NCBI GenBank assembly: GCA_038277395.1
Contig: CM076189.1
Location: 214,932,011 to 214,996,010 of the forward strand
Direction of reading: 5' to 3'
DNA length: 64,000 nucleotides
From: Dryocosmus kuriphilus
Taxonomy: Eukaryota > Arthropoda > Insecta > Hymenoptera > Cynipidae
Positions 48,700-60,668 of this stretch are shown one piece after another. The notes beneath the pieces were generated by a model. That model was not told where the DNA came from. It ran no database searches and saw only the letters and a program-made list of their open reading frames with translations. The translations under genes and the position numbers were made by a program. Positions within the stretch are counted from its first letter, which is position 1, and each line of letters opens with the position of its first letter.

Positions 48700-50700
48700 T
48701 ATATCTCTCCAAAAAGACAAATATCTAATGTCTTTGGTAGAATTTTATCATTTAAACTCTCTTTTCAAACTCTAAAAATGTCATTAAATCTGAATGTGAA
48801 CTTTTAAAGTTAATTATTCCATCACGACTACCGTTTTAATAATTTTACAAATTTTTAAGTCAAGACAAAAATTTTCGCGTAAAAAGGTTTGCTATTCTAT
48901 CAGCTTCAAGCCTCTCGAGTGGAAGCTTACTTAATAAATTGTTTGATGAATAATTTCTCTCTGAAACAAAAGTGTTTATTGCATTTGAAACATAAACTTG
49001 TAATCAAAGGAAAGCAGTCAGCTCCTGATTCCCTCACACAATAAAATACAATATGGTGCTTTTGAAAGTATTCATTTTATTCTAAAGGCCCATATTCAAA
49101 GGAACTGAATGCAGCGTTAGCGTTGGCGTTCGTAAGCCAATACTTTCCAATTAAGCGGGCTAGATGAAAAGCTTTCTGCATACGCCAAAATGTGTTTTAA
49201 AGCGAACGCTCACTCGACTGTGGAACAATGTTCAAGAGTAATAAAATAAAAGAAAAGGTCAACTATGAAACAGGTCAGCATATTGAGTGCTTCAAAAGGT
49301 ATCGTGGAATCTATTTCTTGTGGAATTTTCCCTATTATCATTACTTCAAACATTAATTTAAATGAATAGATTAGGAAAAATATCTTTAAAATCCTGATTT
49401 CTTCGGTACAATAGTGTATTTTCCCATTGTCAGGGAATATGAAGAAATGCCGCTTTCGAAATTAACGTCTTCATTTCAATCCAGCGAGTTTCTAATCGTG
49501 GAAAAATATTTCGCGAAGAGCCGAGTTTCTTGCAGATTTCCACTCTGTGGGTAAAAAGTTTCAAATAAACGGAGAACGTAATTTAAATTATGCACCGAAG
49601 ACGTTTTTTACTAGCATCTCTTTCAGCTTACTCGTCGAACCGAAAATGATGTTCTTCATAAAACAGCCCGTTGGTTACGCTAGAAAATTGTGCTAGCTTA
49701 GCCTGATGAAAGACCCTTCCGCGTGGATGAGGTACAAGTTGCAAATGATGAAAGCTAAAAGAGTCTGGGGGTTCATATACATACGTAGATCTTTTGAGCT
49801 CATTTCATAAGGTCAATTCGAGCATTCGCCTTGCGATAAAATTCAGTGATTAAAAACTCTACTACAAAATGCTTTTCGTAGCAGTGCAGCATAAGCAATC
49901 TATTCTACATTAAAAGCATGACACTGAGATATGAGATTTCCTTTAGAATGTGCAGAAAAAAATTCTAATAAAATGTCAGAATTTTATTATTTTAGACAAA
50001 GAAGTATAAAATGTTTATTTTTTAATTAAAAAAAAGAGTAATGCTTTCAGTTTGCAGAGTTCTTTTATATAGAGTTGATCACATATTGCTGTTTATTCTG
50101 AAAAAATTTCTTTGTAGCAATCTTGTTTTATTGAAGTAGATGATTTTTATATGTTTATAAATAGATTAGAATCTAATTATTTTAAATTTAAGTCTGATAA
50201 AAGAATTTAGTAGCATTGTATAAAATGTGCATATTAAAATGAGTCTTACATCTTGAAGTTCGATATCTTGCAATTGGCGAGCCTTCAAATTAGAATGTTT
50301 TCTGAAACATCAAATTTTAAAGGTTTTCAGTTTGTGAAATTTACTGCTTTTTGTGAAATTCTAAATTATTTATTTTCTAGTGCTTCAAGTTTTGATTTAA
50401 AATTATTTTAATTTGAAGCACTTTCGCTTTAAATTTTTCACTTGGATTCTTTTTTAAATGTCTTCTATACTACCCAAAAATGAAAAATCAAAAGGGCGAG
50501 GTTGAATAAATTATTATTTTTATTAAAATCTTAAATATAAGGAGGAATTTACGAAAGAAAACTATATATCAATTTTTGCATCCATAAATCTTTTTAAGGG
50601 TCTAATTCTTTTTGAAATCACATTTTTTCAATTCAAGAATGAAAAATAAAGGAGAAAAATAATAAATTACTTCGATTAAAATCTTGGTATAAACTTCCGT
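48700..50700. other. No gene recognised
   Basis: AT-rich. A less AT-rich patch at 49085-49235 starts like a MITE but no partner end was found. No splice-bounded coding segment. Confidence 0.4.
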
Positions 50701-51330
50701 AAAGCAGTTACCTCCGGATTTGGTAAAACTCTGCGCTAACGTATTTTGAGGCGCTGATTACAATTAATATGATAGTCAAAATTTACGCAAATTTTTTTTC
50801 ACGTTCATAAGCCCAAAAAACTTTTCTTTAAACAGGTTTTCGTTTCTATTTTAAAAACCCTTGCTCTAAGCGGAAACAGTTTTAAACGAGAGCTGTAGAA
50901 GCATAGAAAAATATATCTTTTGTCTTTTATGCTATTTTACTTTTAGAGTGCTAGTTTTCGAGTAAAATCAAAAACAAGTGAGAACTTATGTAGTGTAACT
51001 ATTTCTCTGTGACCGGTTACAAAAATACTTGAAGTCACACGTCTACCCCTTTCCATTGTTTTCAGGGGTTGAGAAGGCACCCCTGTGACTGGTCACAAAA
51101 ATACTTGAAGTCACACCTCCTACCCCTTTCCAGTGTTTTGTATCAATTATTTCCGTGACCAGTCGCAGGGATGCCTCCCGCCCCTCGAAAAACACTGGAA
51201 AGGTGTAGGGGTATGACTTCAAGTATTTTTGTTACCAGTCACAGGGGTGCCTTCCCACCCCCCGCAAAACTCTGGAAAAGGGTAGGGATTTGACTTCAAG
51301 TATTCATGTGACAATTACACCTAACAGTCA
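50700..51330. mobile_element. Merlin-arm relative plus palindromic minisatellite
   Basis: 50730-50830 (gtattttgaggcgctgatta and onward) resembles the arm of the Merlin-like element at 2470-2560. It is followed by a palindrome centred near 51155: acttgaagtcacac-type blocks with tacccctttcc (51030, 51095) are inverted at 51195-51300. The phrase cacaggggtgcc is shared with the interior of that element at 3774. Probably a shorter, diverged family member. Confidence 0.6.
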
Positions 51331-51339
51331 AACTCACCC

Positions 51340-54300
51340 TGACTCTTTTCCAGGATTTTTTAAAAATTGTCTTTAAAGTTAAGATTTAAATCAAAATAAT
51401 TACTTTTTTGACTTCTCCTTCTTGATTGTTTATTTTTTAGTAGAAAAGACGTTTTAAAAAATTCGAGACAAAAAATTGATAATTTGAAAAAGCCGTGATT
51501 CTAGACAATTACCATGTTTCCTTCTTTCCTGTAAATTTTGAAAGTTTTATTTTGAAATTTTAACACACATTTGATTTGAACATTTCAATATTTTGAAAAA
51601 CTTTCGGTTTAAAATGATTCATTCTTGAAATGTTAGTTAAAATTGTGTAAGTTTGAATACTTCCACTTTTAATTCGGACTGTTCAAAATTGTGAAATACT
51701 TACTTTTAAATTTTAAAATTAAACAGAAAATAATTGGCTAAAAAAATTTAGAATAGTCTAAAATATTGATAACTTTACAAGTACAAGAATTGATAGTGTC
51801 CGTGACTGATGATGAAGAAAATGGATGTTCATCTTTATGGGAAAATATTAATTTTCTTTAAGATAATGAGTGACATAAATTATTATTATTGCCATCTACA
51901 ACAAGTGAATCAGGGTAATACAGGATGTACGCTATAATTCAAAGTCAGGCAAATCCGAAGTAAGTATCAAGTTTCCAGAAGGTCTATAAATTGACATAAA
52001 AAATCTCTTGCTCTCAGTATGATTTATTATTTTCTGTTTCCGCAAGAAGACTACACCTCTTAAGCGTAATACCCTCTCCTAAGTTGCAAGTAGTTCCCGA
52101 ACAAGAAACGCGATTTGAGGTACCACCCGCGGCGTTATGATGTTTTTTTTCCCCCGCCATAATAGAACCCGCCGAAAATAAACGAGAATATATAACTTCA
52201 TCTGAGGGGTACTTAGTGGTGTCCAAAGGCACGTTTCTTAAGAAAAACAAGCCTCGGCAAAAGCTCGTGCAAAATGTGCATTTTCGATGTTACACCGACG
52301 TGTGGGCCGGTTTATATTGTGATCTATTATAAGCTCTGGGTGCTTCCATAAATAAATTCACCGGCTACCACGGTATTACCACCATATCATGCAGGCAAAG
52401 TCAAACCGTAAATACATCGATATCGAAGAAGAGTAACGTGTGGTATGCTAGCTAGCTTTTTGTATATCCGCAGAAAATACGCTGGACCGAGTGATCGACA
52501 AGAGGCAGACAGATGAAAATAAACAGCGTCTATCGCATGTCTTATCTTGATAAGATACCTGACAGCCCTGTCGATTGTGCAAACCTACCGTTTCCGGATT
52601 GAGCGCCGATGCAATCCGTGACACTGGCAATGAGAAGTCTGCTTTATTCTTTATTTATAGAATCTTACTGTGCTGATTTTTCTGGTGATGTTCCTTTTTA
52701 AAGATCAGGGGATATCTTCTAACGAGGTTTTAAAATTATTTTCGCATTTCAGAATAGGGAAGTGATAATCTGTATCAGTCGTATGAAACATAACATAAGA
52801 GGTGATTGAGTCACGAAAGAATATCTGCTTGCAAAATTCAAACACATGCTTGTCTGCTCATATACATATCCGTCATTTTCAAAATAAATTCGACGATCTG
52901 AATGTGATATTGTAATCAACGAAGTGGATGCGATATTCGAAGGATTAACTTGAGACGATTGATAAATTACGAGTGTGCTTTTCTTTGTCTGAATAAGGCC
53001 AGTATTATCATTATCTACCCTCTAAAAAAAATGTATCTGTTTAAAATTTTACTGAAATAAGGTATTATAATAATCATTAATTACCGTCAGACGACTCTCT
53101 GTAGTTCGAAAATGCGAGTGATATTACCGTGATTAAATTTTTTGGTTAAAGCTGTCACATTTCATTATCTATTTTTTTTATTTATATACAATTACCAATT
53201 AGAGAAACACATGTTTAGGATATATTGTTTAATACCGTTTTAAATGCTTTTAAAAGGAGTTTCCTTGCCCACATTTCGATTCTTTATTTGCCAAAACTTT
53301 TCTATTGTGACAAATTGACTACCGTAGTAGAAGATAGACACCGGCGCCACAGTCAGACACTATTTTTAATTTAGTACCCTTAGAGTATTAACTTTTCTGC
53401 AGGGTTGACCTTTCACGAGCGATTCGTAAAAGGACTGTTTTCGCTTCACGTGGATGTTTAAAAGCAACTATCGTCCCATTTTCACATCCCTGGTGACTAC
53501 CACGCGATCATCGGTTAAAGAATACTGTCGAGTGTAAATGCTACAAACTGTAGTCAGAGTTCAGCCAGCAGCTGCAGCAGCTTCACTAAATCGAATTGCT
53601 GTATAATATTTCCCTCATTGTTCCAGTTTGCATTAGGTGCCCGAGAAATTCCCAGGTGTAAACCTACCTTGTTCCGTGAAGAAATTACACTATTATTCAA
53701 GTGGCGTTCAAAATACTTGGTTCGAAATAGGGATAATTTGTCCGAGAGTGTAACTAGAGAATGTTGTTGCTTGAAAACGTGAAAGACAAACTTACTGAAA
53801 ATTTGTATAAAGCATAAAATTTCTAATCTAAAATACTTGTAAGAGTGAAATTTGTTAGCAATACGTTGGAGTATGTTTAAGGTTTTTTATTTATTTTTTA
53901 TTCAAATTGATTGTCAAGGTATTCTAACAAACGTATTGATAGAAAAGGATTAAGATTATTATTTTGAGATTAAAATGTATCAATAGCTCCATGCTTGGTA
54001 AAGATAATTAATTTATATGATATATGATAATTAGTCATTGGCGACCCATTTAATTCTTAGAAAACTTTCTACGTACAATTCTATTCGTGGAAGTTTGATT
54101 AAAAATAAACTAACCAGTTATTATTTAAAATGTTCATTAGCAATTTATTTTGAATACTTGTATAAAATTGATGTTTTAATGAAAGTAATAAAACTACAAC
54201 GAATTTGGGTGTTCTTGCATATTCAGAAGTCACTTGATTTTCATTTGTTCTTCGTGCAGTTATAAATAAAAGAAATTAAAAATAAGTGACTTATAAAAGG

Positions 54301-54705
54301 GTAATTATACCGTTATTGCACCCAGCTGCTCAATTGTAGAAAATCTTTGAGGAACAATATGAGCTGTCAATGATGAATGTTTAATTAAAATTACAATTAT
54401 AGGTCTCCACTCTCCAAAATAATGGGAATATTGCATAAAAAGGGATACAAATATTTTTGTAAACTTAAAGCATTGACCAATACCAGGGAATAAATTTAAA
54501 CAATTTTGTTTTATATTTAAATTTGATTGCATTTAAATAGATGTAACGTCACAACAGTTCGATTATAATAACAGAAGAATAATAGTCCGTCAACAAAAAT
54601 TTGTCTGATCTAAAGTGCCTAGAATCGGTTTTACAAAATTCATCTCAAAGATCGTTGGATCGGATTGAATTTATTCGATTCAAACTCAGCCCTGAATCAA
54701 AGCCG
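51340..54705. other. No gene recognised
   Basis: AT-rich with a moderately GC-balanced stretch at 52080-52640. Two minus-strand frames there (52014-52250, 52448-52630) show no motif or splice support. Confidence 0.4.
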
Positions 54706-54709
54706 AAAA

Positions 54710-55893
54710 AATCTGCCCGCTTCGCGGGCACATTCTCATCGCGTGCTGCGCGCGCCGCGCTTCGCGCTCGGTAAATTATTCACCTCGCGCTACGCGCTCG
54801 GTGTTTATGGATCGTATAAACCTTTAAATTAAACATTACAAAAGAAATTATTTTACTTAAGGCTCTATCGCCCTTAAGGAATACATTTTCATCATGACAC
54901 TCGCGCTTCGCGCTCGATAATTACATTTTTTTAAAACACATTGTAGATTGGTAAAGTTTTTTAGTGATTTTCCAAATTTTCACAATAGAGGATTTCGATT
55001 CTTAAAAGTAAAACGATGAGTCTTAAAAATAAATTTTGTAGCTCTTTCCAAGGTGAACAATTCTGCTTGTTAATATTTTCTCATATCTTGCATAGTTTTG
55101 CTGAAAAGTGGTTTTCTTTATATTTCATAACATATTTCACGAATAACTCAAAAACTACGCGTCTGCTCAAAAAATGATAGAGAACAAATTTGTAGATCTT
55201 TTTGAGATGAACAACTTTGTTCATTATTATTTTTTTTATCTTCCATAGTTTGGCGGGAAATTTTAAATTTTTTATTTTTAATAACGTTTTATCGATTAAA
55301 ACAAAAACCGTGCATTTTATCAAAAAATGGTTGAAACAAAATTTTTGGATCTTTTTAAATTGAACAACTTTGTTCCTTGCCATTTTTTTTATCTTGAATA
55401 TTTTGGCGAGAAACCAGAGTTTTTAAATTTTAATAGCGTTTTCTTGATTAAAACAAAAACCGTTCATTTTATGAAGAAACGGTTAAGACAAAATTTGTAG
55501 ATTTTTTCGAGATGAACAATTTTACTCTCTTACATTTTTTTATATGTATCTCTCATAGTTTAGCCGGAAAAAGGATTTTTTGATTTTGTGAAAATCGTTT
55601 TTGATGGATAAAACTGTAACCGTTGGTCAAAAAAGGCTGGTTAGCGAACTCGTCCTTACTTTTTACGCTTTAAAGAAGTTTGCCAAAGCGCAACCCAATT
55701 CGATTAGTCCTTCGAAAGTCATCGTGAACACAGACGACGACAACGACGACAACGACGATGACAACAGACAGACAGCCACTGTCGTAAAAACCGTTTTTTT
55801 TTCGGATTCAGGAGGTCTCAAAGCGTGGAGATTTCATGAAATCCGCGAAATTCAAATTTTACATAAATCTAATACCTTCTCTGATGAGAATGT
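54710..55893 (+). mobile_element. GC-hairpin four-unit element, copy D
   Basis: Same start hairpin (gcccgcttcgcgggc), palindromes, four ~155-bp units, ccgttggtcaaaaa block, a shortened GAC/AAC tract (about 55735-55760) and gatgagaatgt end. In 55601-55951 a 116-codon frame spans the tract, as in the other copies; the product has Asp/Asn repeats and is not a convincing protein. Confidence 0.8.
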
Positions 55894-56048
55894 AAAAAAT
55901 ATTTTTCGAATTTCTTTTAAGTTTTTCTTATTAAATAATAAATCTACATAAACACAGTCTTTAACTGTACTGAATTATATACATTAATAAGTCTCTCCCT
56001 TTTAAAAAAAAAACATAAATATATTTTTTACAAGTTGAAAAAATAAGA

Positions 56049-57906
56049 ATTTAAGTATTTATTTCTTGATTACATTACTCAATTAATTAAATTAATTATC
56101 AAATATTAAAATATATTTTAATTAGCCGTTCTGCCTTGAAAAGTATTCAAATCGCCTTACGAAGTTGAAAAATTTAAGCTAATGCGAATCTTCGGTCAAA
56201 AAATGGTTTTCAGCTTTGTAGGTTTTTCCAAGATGAGCAGTTCTGCTTCTTAATATTTTTTCGTATCTTGCATAGTTATGCAATATTTTTTATATATATT
56301 TAAGTATTTATTTCTTTATTACATTACTCAATTAATTAAATTAATTATCAAATATTAAAATATATTTTAATTAGCCGTTCTGCCTTGAAAAGTATTCAAA
56401 TCGCCTTACGAAGTTGAAAAATTTAAACTAATGCGAATCTTCGGTCAAAAAATGGTTTTCAGCAAATTTGTAGGTTTTTTCAAGATGAACAATTCTGCTT
56501 CTTAATATTTTTTCGTATTTCGCATATTTATGCTGAAAAGTGGATTTCTTTATATTGAATAATGTATTTCACAAATAACTGAAAAACTATGCGTCTTCAC
56601 AAAAAAGTTATAGAAAGAAAATTTGTTGACCTTTTTCAGTTAAACAACTTTATTGCTTATCATTTTTTTCTTATCTTGAATATTTTGGCGGGAAACCACA
56701 GTTTTTTATTTTTAATAACGTTTTCTCGATTAAAACGAAAACCGTGCATTTTATCAAAAAACGGTTAACACAAAATTTGTAGATCTTTTTGAGTTAAATA
56801 ACTTTGTTTATTACAGTTTTTTGTGTACCTTGAATATTTTGGCGGGAAACCACAGTTTTTAATTTTTAATAACGTTTTCTCGATTAAAATAAAAACCGTG
56901 CAATGTATGAAAAAAAGGTTAACACAAAATTTGTAGATTTTTTTTTGACGAACAATTTTACTTTCATATATATTTTCTTGTATCTCGTATAGTTTAGGCG
57001 AAATATGGATTTTTTGTTTTTGTAAAAACCGTTTTTGATGGATAAAACCATAACCATTAGTCAAAAGTGGCTGCTTAACAAACTCGTCCTTTCATGCATA
57101 AACTATGTGTTGGATAGAAAAATGCGTTTCAGCAAATTCGTAGGTTTGTCCAAGATGAACAATTCTGTTGCATAGTATTTTTTTTCGTATCTTGCATAGT
57201 TTTCCTGAAAAATGGATTTCTTTATATTTAATAACGTATTTCACGAATAACTCAAAAACTATGCGTCTCTACGAAAAAATTATAGAAAGCAAATTTGTAG
57301 ATCTTTTTGAGTTAATTAACTTTGTTTATTATAATTTTTGTCGTATCTTGCATAGTTTGGCGGAAAATTTGAATTTTTGATTTTTTAATAGCGTTTTCTC
57401 GATTAAAACCAAAACCATGCATTTTAACAAAAAACGGTTGAAACAAAATTTGTAGATCTTTTTGAGATGAACAAATTTATTTATTATTATTTTTTTCGTA
57501 TCTTGAATATTTTGTCGGGAAACCACAGTTTTTCATTTTTAATAACGTTTTCTCGATTGAAACAAAAACCGTGTACTTTATAAAAAAAAACGGTTAAGAC
57601 AAAATTCGTAGATTTTTTTAAGATAAACAATTTTGGTTATATGCATATTTTCTGTATCTCGCATAGTTTGCCGGAAAATTGATTTTTTTATTTTGTGAAA
57701 ACAGTTTTGGATGGATAAAACCATAACCGTTGGTCAAAAACCTCTGGTTAACGAACTCGTCCTTACTTTTTACGCCTTAAAGAAGTATGCCAAAGCGCAA
57801 TCCAATCCGATTAGTCCTTCGAAAGTTATCGTGTTCACAGACTACTTCAACGATAACGACAAGGACAACGACAACGACGACGACAACGACAGAGAGACAT
57901 CAATGT
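56049..57906 (+). mobile_element. Expanded relative of the GC-hairpin family (copy E)
   Basis: It lacks the GC hairpin start. A ~163-bp block is duplicated at 56049-56211 and 56299-56462 (offset 249 bp). Then come eight ~155-bp units starting near 56464, 56618, 56770, 56922 and again 57130, 57288, 57440, 57598: the four-unit set repeated at about 670 bp. The set ends with aaccgttggtcaaaaacc and an AAC/GAC tract (57849-57895) but not the usual gatgagaatgt end. Confidence 0.7.
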
Positions 57907-57909
57907 AAA

Positions 57910-59335
57910 ACATGTTTTTTCAGATTCAACCACTAGAAAGAAGTCTTTTCAGTATTAAATACAAAATTTGAATATACGAATTTTAAAAGACAAATGTTTG
58001 CTCAGAAGGAAATCGAGTATAACAAAAAGAAATATGTCCATTAGTCTCGCAGCTAATCCGACATGAATAAACCGATCTAATTGGCACCGTTAAAAAACAC
58101 CAATTCTTCCAGTTGACGAAATCCTTTCAACTTGGGATCATTAGTCGCAGAATTCTGAATCAAACAAAATTGCTCTTACATTTATCAAAATTTGAGTTAA
58201 TTGAAGCAGTTTCTCAATAAAATCGAATCACAAGTATCCAGAGAACTGACAATAATTGTCAGTTGCCAGTTATTTTTATAATTATTATAAAAATATCCAA
58301 TATTAACCAAATTTGAGATCATTGTTTGCATTTAGATTTTCTTTATTATGATTGGAGTTGCCAAAGAAAAAAATGAACAAAAGTAATGAAGAAAGAATTA
58401 TAAGAAAAGAGAGCAGCTATACAAAATCTCTTGCAAGTAGAAGGAAGCCTGTTGATAGGCAATACGACAAACAGCTTTGTACTTCTGGCTGCGTGCCAGT
58501 TGGGAATTCAGAAAAGCGCTCCATATTGCCACAGTCGATAAACATAAACTCTTCATGGGATTGCTAATTGCTATCCGTTGTATTGTGAGAGGACGATCAA
58601 AATAAGAGGAAATGCTATTTTATTTTTCCTATTCTCGTTTCTTACCCATGCATCATGAGTTTAATTACTAATCTAATAATGAAAGTGATTACATCGTATA
58701 TTCTAAAAGACTTCTGTACTTACTGAACAACGCAAGAAGGTTAAATTTCGCATTAATTTACCAGCAACCGGTTTAACGACTCAATATTTATCTTCAATGT
58801 ACATCCCGAACGCACCAATCATCTAATCGACTGATAGATTTTACTACCGACAGTATTTCGTCTTAATCTACTCGAGACAGTTAAACTGATTATCATTTCA
58901 ATGGAAATTTCTATAGAAAAATTGCGTAATCTTGAGAGGAAACGGAAGTCGAATAAAATCGATGAAGATGAGAAATTCTATTGGACTTTTTAATCCTTTG
59001 ATCTGCTTTGTTAATAGGCCTGTAGTTTGTTTTCGATCTTGAGTTCATAAATTAATACTGTACTAGCTTTGATTTAAGACGAATTTTCTTGAAATTATTA
59101 TTGTGTTTTATAGCAGGTCATACATTTTTGAAAATGTTTACATTTAACAATTTCCTGTAATCATTTTTCAGTGATATCCGACCCTTATAGATTAAGGAGA
59201 AAATATCCCGAGATTTTTCTCGTTATAAAATGTCGATTTCCTTGCTTGTACGTTTAGGTGATGATAAACGAACCTCTGAGGTAATTTCACACATTTTCCC
59301 TACTAGAGGATGTTTCCTGTAATCACTTTTCAGCT
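57910..59335. other. No gene recognised
   Basis: AT-rich DNA with no supported exon or repeat. Confidence 0.45.
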
Positions 59336-59339
59336 ACCC

Positions 59340-59860
59340 AGGTGCGAATTGACCGTCGGCCCACGGTCGGGCCAACCGTCAGACGGTCGGTCCAACTTTG
59401 TGCGCCACTTGTCGGGCCATCCAGCTAAATGATAACGGTCAACCGCCTTTGGCTTCTCAACTTCGGCCCGACATTTGGTCCCAAAGATGGACCATCTGTG
59501 AAAATAAAGCAGGCCCAACCTTGGGCAACAGTGTGGTGCCAACCTACATTTTCAAAGGTTGATCAACATTGGCAAGAAGCGTCGGCCCATCCTTGGCAAC
59601 CAAAGGTTGGACCGCCGTTGGGAACCAGTGGTCTGCCAAACTATTGCAATGATAACGCAAACCCATCTATTTTCCATGGCTGGCCCGACAATGGTTAAGA
59701 AGGTTCATCCAACCACGGAACCGAAGTTGGCACATCACTAGTTTCCAAACTTGGGGAAACATCGACAGTAAACATTGGTCCAACTTCATGAATCAATGTT
59801 CCGCCCAACTAGCAAGCCGACGCGACGTCTTCTTCCACCGTCCGCAAGACAATAGCTCGG
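59340..59860. repeat. Degenerate ggcccaac/ttgg-rich minisatellite
   Basis: Irregular repetition of phrases such as gtcggcccaacc, ggttggacc and cggtcgggccaac with roughly 20-25-bp spacing, distinctly GC-richer than its flanks. It abuts the left end of the hAT element. Frames through it are repeat-derived. Confidence 0.7.
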
Positions 59861-59868
59861 TATCTCCT

Positions 59869-60000
59869 CAGTGTTGCCAGGTCGCCAAAATATAAATCTT
59901 CAGATTGCGCAGATTTTTCTTCAGAAATCTTCAGACAATTTTGAAAAGTTTCTTCAGATTTCAAGAAAAAATCTTCAGATTTTAAAAGTCAGTTTTTTAA
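59869..60000 (+). repeat. Left terminus and subterminal repeats of hAT element
   Basis: cagtgttgccaggtcgcc starts at 59869, the typical CAGTG-type end of hAT transposons. Within the next 120 bp the motif tcttcaga occurs five or more times (about 59898, 59919, 59929, 59953, 59971), as expected for subterminal transposase-binding sites. The 8 bp before the end (tatctcct) would be the target duplication; its partner lies outside the window. Confidence 0.7.
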
Positions 60001-60668
60001 ATAAATAATAAAGATATTATGAACTACGGATATTCAAATGCATAATATTACTTTTAATCTTATGCATTCAACCGGTCAAAATACTAAACTTACAAATGAG
60101 TTTCCATGAACGTGTACCTCGTGCGCAGTCACAGGATCCACATAAATATTGGCGGTAAACTTCAAATAATAATTAAGATCTAAAATGAATTATTTTATAT
60201 ACATTAGTATTTTTAATTAATGATTAATCACTATACTAGTATGCAGGTTGCATTATCCACTGTAGGGTCTTCCGTCTATCAACTTTAGTTTGGAAACTTT
60301 TTTCTTTAATAAAACTCAGAAGTTTTTTTATCTTTTTTATTTTTTATAAAGAAAGGAACATGAACATCGCAGGTTTTTTACATTTCTTATGCTACTTAAA
60401 AGAACATTAAAATACGTTTGAAACATCACAGTTTTGTTACATTTTTTATGCTACTTATAAGAATATTTAAGTACATTTGAAACAAGTACGTTTGTTACGT
60501 ACATTATATCTGTAATGTGTTCAGTTCAGTCTTGATACCAATTCTTGTTGGTATTCAATCTTTTTTAATATTAAAATTTGAACGTTTTAACACTTAAGAA
60601 TATTGCAGTTTTTTATAACTAGTCTTAGGGTACAGTTACATAAACACAGATTAAGAATATTAGGCACA
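60001..60668. other. Non-coding 3' flank of the hAT gene
   Basis: Between the element's left end and the transposase stop codon. It contains a ~67-bp direct duplication (about 60371-60485, tatgctacttaaaagaa / tatgctacttataagaa). Probably 3' untranslated and terminal element DNA. Confidence 0.5.

Noticed and set aside
49085..49235. Possible MITE beginning ggcccatattcaaagg
   Set aside because: No inverted partner end or target duplication found nearby.
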